Assembly: GCF_021353295.2 (NCBI RefSeq)
Contig: NZ_CP120635.1
Location: forward strand, 3,563,501 to 3,627,500
Source of the DNA: Pseudodesulfovibrio thermohalotolerans
GTDB taxonomy: Bacteria > Desulfobacterota > Desulfovibrionia > Desulfovibrionales > Desulfovibrionaceae
Direction: 5' to 3'
Length of the DNA: 64,000 bases
This document shows positions 59,043-64,000 of this stretch, in pieces. The first letter of the stretch is position 1. The number at the start of each line of letters is the position of its first letter. Position numbers and translations under genes: made by a program. The notes under the pieces were generated by a model. That model had not been told where the DNA came from and did not search any database. It worked only from the letters and a program-made list of their open reading frames with translations.

Positions 59043-61745
59043 ATGGAAACGCTGCTGAAAAAACATTGGCATCATCTTGAAGGGAGCGAGGCGGCCCGGT
59101 TCCTGGACGTGGACCCTGCCGGAGGGCTCGATGAATTCGAAGTGGAGCAGCGGTCCGAGCGGTTCGGGAAAAACCTCATTTCCGGAAAGAAGAGCCGGAC
59201 CGCGCTACAGCGGTTTCTGCTCCAGTTCCATCAGCCCCTCGTCTACATCCTCGTCGCGGCGGGCGTGGTGACCGCCTTTCTCGGCGAGTGGATCGATTCG
59301 GGCGTCATTTTCGGCGTTGTCCTGGTCAACGCGGTGGTCGGACACATCCAGGAATCCAAGGCCGTCAGGGCGCTGGACGCCCTGTCCTCCAGCCTGAGCG
59401 CCGAGGCCCTGGTCTTGCGCGCCGGAAAGGCGGTCCGGGTTCCAGCGGCGGAGGTGGTTCCCGGCGACGTGGTGCTTCTGCGCAGCGGAGACAAGGTCCC
59501 GGCGGATTTGCGCCTTCTGTCGGACCGGGAACTGCGCGTGGACGAATCCATGCTCACCGGCGAGTCGCTGCCCGTGGACAAGGACTCCGCCCCCCTGTCC
59601 AGGGATACGGTCCTGGCCGAGCGCAAGGGCATGGTTTATGCGGGCACCCTGGTCAGCTCGGGGCAGGGTGCGGGAGTGGCCGTGGCCACGGGCAACCACA
59701 CCGAGATCGGCCGCATCTCCGGGCTTATCGACGCGGCTGACGAGCTGGAGACGCCGCTCACCCGCAAGATCAGCCGGTTCAGCCATGTGCTTTTGGTGTC
59801 CATCCTTATACTGGCTGCGGCCTCATTCGTCTTCGGGGTGCTTCGCGACGAGCCCGTGAGCGAGATGTTCATGGCCGCCGTGGCCCTGGCCGTGGGAGCC
59901 ATTCCCGAGGGTTTGCCCGCCGCCGTGACCATCATCCTGGCGCTGGGGGTCTCGCGCATGGCCGGGCGCAAGGCGATCATCCGCAGGCTTCCCGCCGTGG
60001 AGACCCTGGGCGGGACCACGGTAATCTGTTCGGACAAGACCGGCACCCTGACCGAGAACCAGATGACGGTGCAGGAGATTTTCGCCGGGGGCGCGTCCTA
60101 CGCGGTTTCCGGTCTGGGTTATTCCCCGGAGGGAGAGGTGCAGCCCGTGGCGGACCACGGCCTGCCCGACGAGGCCCTCGTGGGATGCCTTCGCGCCGGG
60201 GCGTTGTGCAACGATTCCAGGATTCGCCTCCGGGACGGACGGCATCAGGTGGAGGGCGATCCCACCGAGGGAGCCCTGCTGGTGTCGGCCGGGAAATACG
60301 GGCTGGACACCGCGCGCGAACAGCGGGAGTACGGGCGGGTGGATGTGCTGCCCTTTGATTCGAAGTGGCGGTACATGGCCACCTTGCACGATCTGCCCGG
60401 CGGTAAGGGGCGCGTGGCCTGTCTCAAGGGCGCGGTGGAAAGGGTTCTGGACTGCTGCAAGTCGGCCATGCTTCCCTCGGGCGACGTTGTGGAGCTGGAC
60501 GCCGAGGCAGTGATCGAGGCCCAGCACGCCATGGCCGCCAAGGGACTGCGTGTTCTGGCCTTTGCCTATAAGGTCCTGCCCGAAGACGCCTGGCTCGAAC
60601 GTTCCGAATCGTGCATGGGCATGGTCTTTCTCGGGTTGCAGGGCATGATCGACCCGCCCCGGGAAGAGGCCAAGGCCGCCATTGCCGCCTGTCTGAGCGC
60701 CGGGGTGAAGGTCAAGATGATTACCGGCGACCATGCGCGGACCGCCGAGGCCATCGGGATGCGGCTCGGCCTGCGGGGCGGGGACTGCGCGACCGGCCTG
60801 GACTGCCCGGTCATGACCGGACGCGAGATAGCGGAGTTGAGCGACGCGGAGTTGACCGAACAGGTCTCCGGCATTCCGGTCTTCGCCAGGGTCTCCCCTG
60901 AACAGAAGCTCCGGCTGGTCATGGCCCTTCAGAGGAACGGCGAGGTCTGCGCCATGACCGGCGACGGGGTCAACGACGCCCCGGCCCTGAAGCAGGCGGA
61001 CATCGGCGTGGCCATGGGCATCACCGGGACCGAGGTGGCCAAGGAGGCCGCCGACATGGTTCTGACCGACGACAATTTCGCCACCATCGCGGCCGCAGTG
61101 GAGGAAGGGCGCGGCGTGTTCTCCAACCTGGTCAAGTTCATCGCCTGGACCCTGCCCACCAACGCGGGGGAGGGGCTGGTCATCCTGGCCGCCGTCCTGT
61201 TTGGCGCGGCCTTGCCCATCCTGCCGGTGCAGATATTATGGATCAACATGACCACGGCCGGTTGCCTGGGGCTGATGCTCGCCTTCGAGCCCATGGAGCC
61301 GGGGATAATGGACCGTCCGCCCAGACGTCCTGAACGGCCCATACTTGACGGGGCCATCCTGCGCCGCATCGGCATCGTCAGCCTGCTACTGCTGGTCTGC
61401 GCCTTTGGCCTGTTCAAGTGGGAGCTTGCGTTCGGTGCGTCCATGGAGGCGGCGCGCACCGTGGCGGTGAACGTTTTCGTCATGGTCGAGGCCTTCTACC
61501 TCCTCAACGCCCGGTCCTTCACGCGATCGCCCTTTGCCCTGGGCCTGACCACCAACAAATGGGTCCTTGGCGGCTTCGGGATCATGGTGGCCTTGCAGCT
61601 CTTCTACACCTACGCCCCGGTCATGCACGGGCTTTTTTCCAGCGCGCCTCTTGGGCCCTGGCAGTGGGGCAGGGTTGTCGGCTGCGGCGTGGCCGCCTAC
61701 CTCGTCGTGGAGCTGGACAAGAAGCTTTCGCCCTCGGACCTCTGA
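59043..61745 (+). CDS. P2-type cation-transporting ATPase (Ca2+/PMCA/SERCA-like)
   Basis: 900 residues. The N-terminal cation-ATPase domain (HWHHLEGSEAARFLDVDP) is followed by the actuator TGES at about 172-175, the intramembrane AIPEGLPA (287-293), the phosphorylation site SDKTGTLTEN (Asp331) and the hinge MTGDGVNDAPALK near 640. Further membrane helices with PTNAGEGL and LPVQILWINMTTAGCLG follow. The PEGLPA form and overall order are those of P2-type pumps for Ca2+, Na+/K+ or Mg2+-like ions. The ion cannot be fixed from sequence. GAGAGG precedes ATG 59043. Confidence 0.93.
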   Translation: METLLKKHWHHLEGSEAARFLDVDPAGGLDEFEVEQRSERFGKNLISGKKSRTALQRFLLQFHQPLVYILVAAGVVTAFLGEWIDSGVIFGVVLVNAVVGHIQESKAVRALDALSSSLSAEALVLRAGKAVRVPAAEVVPGDVVLLRSGDKVPADLRLLSDRELRVDESMLTGESLPVDKDSAPLSRDTVLAERKGMVYAGTLVSSGQGAGVAVATGNHTEIGRISGLIDAADELETPLTRKISRFSHVLLVSILILAAASFVFGVLRDEPVSEMFMAAVALAVGAIPEGLPAAVTIILALGVSRMAGRKAIIRRLPAVETLGGTTVICSDKTGTLTENQMTVQEIFAGGASYAVSGLGYSPEGEVQPVADHGLPDEALVGCLRAGALCNDSRIRLRDGRHQVEGDPTEGALLVSAGKYGLDTAREQREYGRVDVLPFDSKWRYMATLHDLPGGKGRVACLKGAVERVLDCCKSAMLPSGDVVELDAEAVIEAQHAMAAKGLRVLAFAYKVLPEDAWLERSESCMGMVFLGLQGMIDPPREEAKAAIAACLSAGVKVKMITGDHARTAEAIGMRLGLRGGDCATGLDCPVMTGREIAELSDAELTEQVSGIPVFARVSPEQKLRLVMALQRNGEVCAMTGDGVNDAPALKQADIGVAMGITGTEVAKEAADMVLTDDNFATIAAAVEEGRGVFSNLVKFIAWTLPTNAGEGLVILAAVLFGAALPILPVQILWINMTTAGCLGLMLAFEPMEPGIMDRPPRRPERPILDGAILRRIGIVSLLLLVCAFGLFKWELAFGASMEAARTVAVNVFVMVEAFYLLNARSFTRSPFALGLTTNKWVLGGFGIMVALQLFYTYAPVMHGLFSSAPLGPWQWGRVVGCGVAAYLVVELDKKLSPSDL

Positions 61746-61806
61746 CATCCCGTCCGGCCGAGTCCGTCAATATTTATAACGCAAATATAATATCTCCGTA
61801 GTTTCG

Positions 61807-61833
61807 CTTCCGTTAGTGTCCCGATAACGGAAG
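61807..61833. repeat. Inverted repeat upstream of the MCP gene
   Basis: CTTCCGTTA (61807-61815) and TAACGGAAG (61825-61833), perfect arms around a 9-nt loop, about 80 bp before the MCP start. It has no T-run on the plus strand; it is an operator or leader hairpin. Confidence 0.5.
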
Positions 61834-61915
61834 GATCTCCGTTTTTGGCACGGGGGTCTTCTCGGTATGATTGGCGCAGGAACCGTCTGTATTTTCGTGA
61901 CGTTCGGGAGGTCTC

Positions 61916-63943
61916 ATGTTCAAGAATATGAATCTTGGCCTGAAGCTCGGATTGGGCTTTGGATGTCTGATACTCATAGCGGCCGTGCTCGGCGGCATTG
62001 CCATCTACAACATGATGGTCGTAAGTGAGGAGTCGCGGCAACTTGCCGAGGAATTCGTCCCGGAGGTGGACATCGCAAACGACCTGGAGCGTGAGGTGCT
62101 GCTCGCCATGTACGCGGTCCGGGGCTACTCGCTGAGCGAATCCGAAGCCTTCTGGGCCGAGGGGCGCAAGCATCTGGGGCAGACCGAAGAGGAGTTGCGC
62201 AGGGCCAAGGCGCACGCCGACAAGTATCCCAGGCTGGTCAAACTCAAGAAGGATGTGGAGACCGCGAGCGAGGGTGTCGCCGTCTACGACGGGCTTGTGA
62301 ACGAGACCCGTCGGTTCATCGTGGACATGACCGAGAATCGGACGGCCATGGACGGCGCGGCGGCAGTGTTCATGAAGAACTGCACGGATTTTCTGGATTC
62401 GCAGCATGTCGCCCTTCGCCGGGAGCTTGATGCCGGCGCGCTTGCCACCACCATTGCGGAGCGGGTGCGCAAGATCGACATGGTCAACGACATCATTCAT
62501 TTGTGCAACAACGTCCGTATCAAGAATTTCAAGTCCCAGGCCACCAGGAACCCCGAGATCATGCGGGATGCGATGGATGATTTCACGCACATGCGGGAGA
62601 AATACGACGCGATTCAGGCCGTCACCCGGCAGCCCGACAACCTCAGGCAATTGGAGAACATCCGCGCCTCGGGCGACGCCTACGCCGAGGCAATGAAACG
62701 GTTCATGACCAATTTCGAGGCGTTGGGCGATTTGAATGCCCAGCGCAACGACGCAGGGCAGGCCGTTCTCGCGGCGGCCCAGAATACCGCCACCGCCGGC
62801 GTTGACGCCACCCAGAACATGGCCAACGTGGCCGTGGCCTCGCTGGGGACCGCCTCCACTGTCATGGCGGTTGGGCTGGCCCTGGCTTTTCTCATCGGCA
62901 TTGTCCTGGCTTGGGTGCTTACGCGCATGATTACCCGGCCGGTCCTGCAGGGCGTGGATTTCGCCAAGCGCATGAGCGAGGGCGATTTCACCAGTACCCT
63001 GAACATCGACCGCCACGACGAGATCGGCGTTCTGGCCCAGGCCCTGAACAACATGGTCTCCCGGCTCCAGTCCGTGGTGGCCGACGTGGACGCCGCCACC
63101 CACAACGTGGCCGGCGGCAGCGCCGAGCTGTCGGCTTCTTCCCAGTCCCTGTCCCAGGGAGCCACGGAGCAGGCCGCGTCCATCGAGGAGGTCTCCTCGT
63201 CCATGGAGCAGATGGCCTCCAATATCAGCCAAAACGCCGAGAACGCCCGCGAAACCGAGGCTCTGGCCACCAAGGCGGCCACGGACGCCCGGGTCAGCGG
63301 CGAGGCAGTTGGCCAGACCGTGGACGCCATGAAGGAAATCGCCGAGAAAATCTCTATCATCGAGGAGATCGCCCGTCAGACCAACCTTCTGGCCCTGAAC
63401 GCCGCGATCGAGGCGGCCCGGGCCGGTGAACACGGCAAGGGCTTTGCCGTGGTCGCCGCCGAGGTGCGGAAGCTGGCCGAACGTTCGGGCTCCGCCGCGT
63501 CCGAGATCAGCGAGCTTTCCTCCACCAGCGTGGAGGTGGCGGAAAAGGCGGGCAAGATGCTCGGCCATTTGGTGCCGGATATCGAGCGGACCGCCTCCCT
63601 GGTTCAGGAGATCACCGCGGCCAGCAACGAGCAGAACGCAGGCGCGACCCAGATCAACCAGGCCATCAGCCAGCTCGACACGGTCATCCAGCAAAACGCG
63701 TCGGCCTCAGAGGAGATGGCCTCCACCAGCGAGGAACTGTCCAGCCAGAGCCAGCAGCTTCAGGACACCATGTCGTTCTTCAACGTGGGCAACTCGGGCG
63801 GGGACAGGCGCAAGCGCGTTCAGGTGCGGGCTGCGCCCGCTGCCGCGTTGCCCGAAGCGGGCAACCCCGAGTCCGCCGGAACCGAGAGCGGGATGAACCT
63901 GGACATGGGCGATGAGGGAGACGCCGACTTCGAGCGGTTCTAG
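61916..63943 (+). CDS. Methyl-accepting chemotaxis protein
   Basis: 675 residues. Membrane helix 1 (about 10-32, [22 protein letters not shown]) is followed by a large helical sensor domain of about 270 residues, helix 2 (about 310-332, [23 protein letters not shown]), HAMP ([20 protein letters not shown]), and a signalling coiled coil. The coiled coil tip is [41 protein letters not shown]. It transmits ligand binding to CheA/CheW. GGGAGG precedes ATG 61916. No che genes are within the window. The sensor ligand is unknown. Confidence 0.95.
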   Translation: MFKNMNLGLKLGLGFGCLILIAAVLGGIAIYNMMVVSEESRQLAEEFVPEVDIANDLEREVLLAMYAVRGYSLSESEAFWAEGRKHLGQTEEELRRAKAHADKYPRLVKLKKDVETASEGVAVYDGLVNETRRFIVDMTENRTAMDGAAAVFMKNCTDFLDSQHVALRRELDAGALATTIAERVRKIDMVNDIIHLCNNVRIKNFKSQATRNPEIMRDAMDDFTHMREKYDAIQAVTRQPDNLRQLENIRASGDAYAEAMKRFMTNFEALGDLNAQRNDAGQAVLAAAQNTATAGVDATQNMANVAVASLGTASTVMAVGLALAFLIGIVLAWVLTRMITRPVLQGVDFAKRMSEGDFTSTLNIDRHDEIGVLAQALNNMVSRLQSVVADVDAATHNVAGGSAELSASSQSLSQGATEQAASIEEVSSSMEQMASNISQNAENARETEALATKAATDARVSGEAVGQTVDAMKEIAEKISIIEEIARQTNLLALNAAIEAARAGEHGKGFAVVAAEVRKLAERSGSAASEISELSSTSVEVAEKAGKMLGHLVPDIERTASLVQEITAASNEQNAGATQINQAISQLDTVIQQNASASEEMASTSEELSSQSQQLQDTMSFFNVGNSGGDRRKRVQVRAAPAAALPEAGNPESAGTESGMNLDMGDEGDADFERF

Positions 63944-63970
63944 GAGGTTCTTGCCAAACGACAACGAACG

Positions 63971-64000
63971 GGCCGTCCCTCTCGCACGAGAGGGACGGCC
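63971..64000 (+). terminator. Hairpin after the MCP gene (cut by window end)
   Basis: GGCCGTCCCTCTC / GAGAGGGACGGCC stem that reaches the last base of the window; a following T-run cannot be seen. Confidence 0.7.

Noticed and set aside
61840..61900. Sigma-54 promoter (TGGCAC-N5-TTGC) before the MCP gene
   Set aside because: TGGCAC is present near 61846 but the -12 half reads TCTT rather than TTGC.
61697..63694. 665-codon minus-strand frame opposite the MCP gene
   Set aside because: Shadow frame caused by the GC-rich codon use of the MCP and the end of the ATPase; the sense genes have full domain matches.
1..64000. CRISPR array
   Set aside because: No regularly spaced direct repeats of 24-40 bp were seen; the short doubled repeats near att sites are two-copy arm-type sites.

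Overview
The window looks like a chromosome segment of a GC-rich delta-proteobacterium, most plausibly a Desulfovibrio/Pseudodesulfovibrio-type organism. This is an inference from gene style (phenylacetate-CoA-ligase-like enzyme, LrgAB, an aldarate/uronate operon, a UspA plus P-type ATPase pair, a large MCP) and high GC with strong AGGAG ribosome sites. I could not run a similarity search.

Layout. 1-3.08 kb is core: a BASS/arsenite-type permease, a phenylacetate-CoA ligase family enzyme, then tRNA-Lys(TTT) and tRNA-Glu(CTC). From 3.08 kb to about 42.3 kb lies an accessory region built on the tRNA-Glu. The 3' end of the tRNA-Glu is repeated at 20368-20413 (direct) and 33521-33565 (inverted), and beside each copy lies a related tyrosine integrase. 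I read this as three integrative elements stacked at one tRNA. Element A (3078-20413) carries Int1, an excisionase-like HTH, a second tyrosine recombinase, an XRE regulator plus orphan-looking DNA methylase, and a long minus-strand type I restriction-modification operon. That operon has a half-size S protein, HsdM, DinD, HsdS, a HAD phosphatase, DUF2188, a GIY-YIG-like protein, a SEFIR/TIR-type protein, HsdR and a YgjP-like metallopeptidase. Element B has Int2 (its 5' end removed by an IS), a Septu-like ATPase plus HNH pair, a D12-class adenine methylase and a truncated gene. Element C has Int3, an HTH protein, an HUH-type Rep, a string of small genes including a C39-like peptidase, an unknown cytosolic/membrane gene pair and a dual-OB/DUF488/DUF488 operon.

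Two identical 1249-bp IS3-family copies in opposite orientation (21585-22833 and 38119-39367) bracket 15 kb. Everything between them, including the third att site and Int3, is mirror-reversed relative to A and B, so this block was probably inverted by recombination between the IS copies. An IS110-family element with a structured 3' non-coding end sits between Int3 and its att site. From 39.4 to 42.3 kb there is an IS graveyard; no fourth att site was found.

42.8-48.1 kb is a sugar-acid operon: KdgT permease, two-part UxaA-type dehydratase, FAH-family protein and DHDPS/KDG-aldolase-family enzyme, with an IclR regulator facing it. A nested IS4-type insertion lies at 48.3-49.5 kb. From 50 kb on the sequence is ordinary core: lrgAB with a divergent LysR gene, a tetR-yhiI-rbbA-yhhJ-type export operon, a two-domain universal stress protein, a P2-type cation ATPase and a methyl-accepting chemotaxis protein.

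The most interesting signals are: the three-element array with separate doubled arm-site repeats for each integrase; the multi-gene accessory set inside the type I operon, with a candidate small RNA; the Septu-like pair with an unrecognised ~170-residue N-terminal extension; the two unknown operons of element C; and the IS110 element's putative guide-RNA region.
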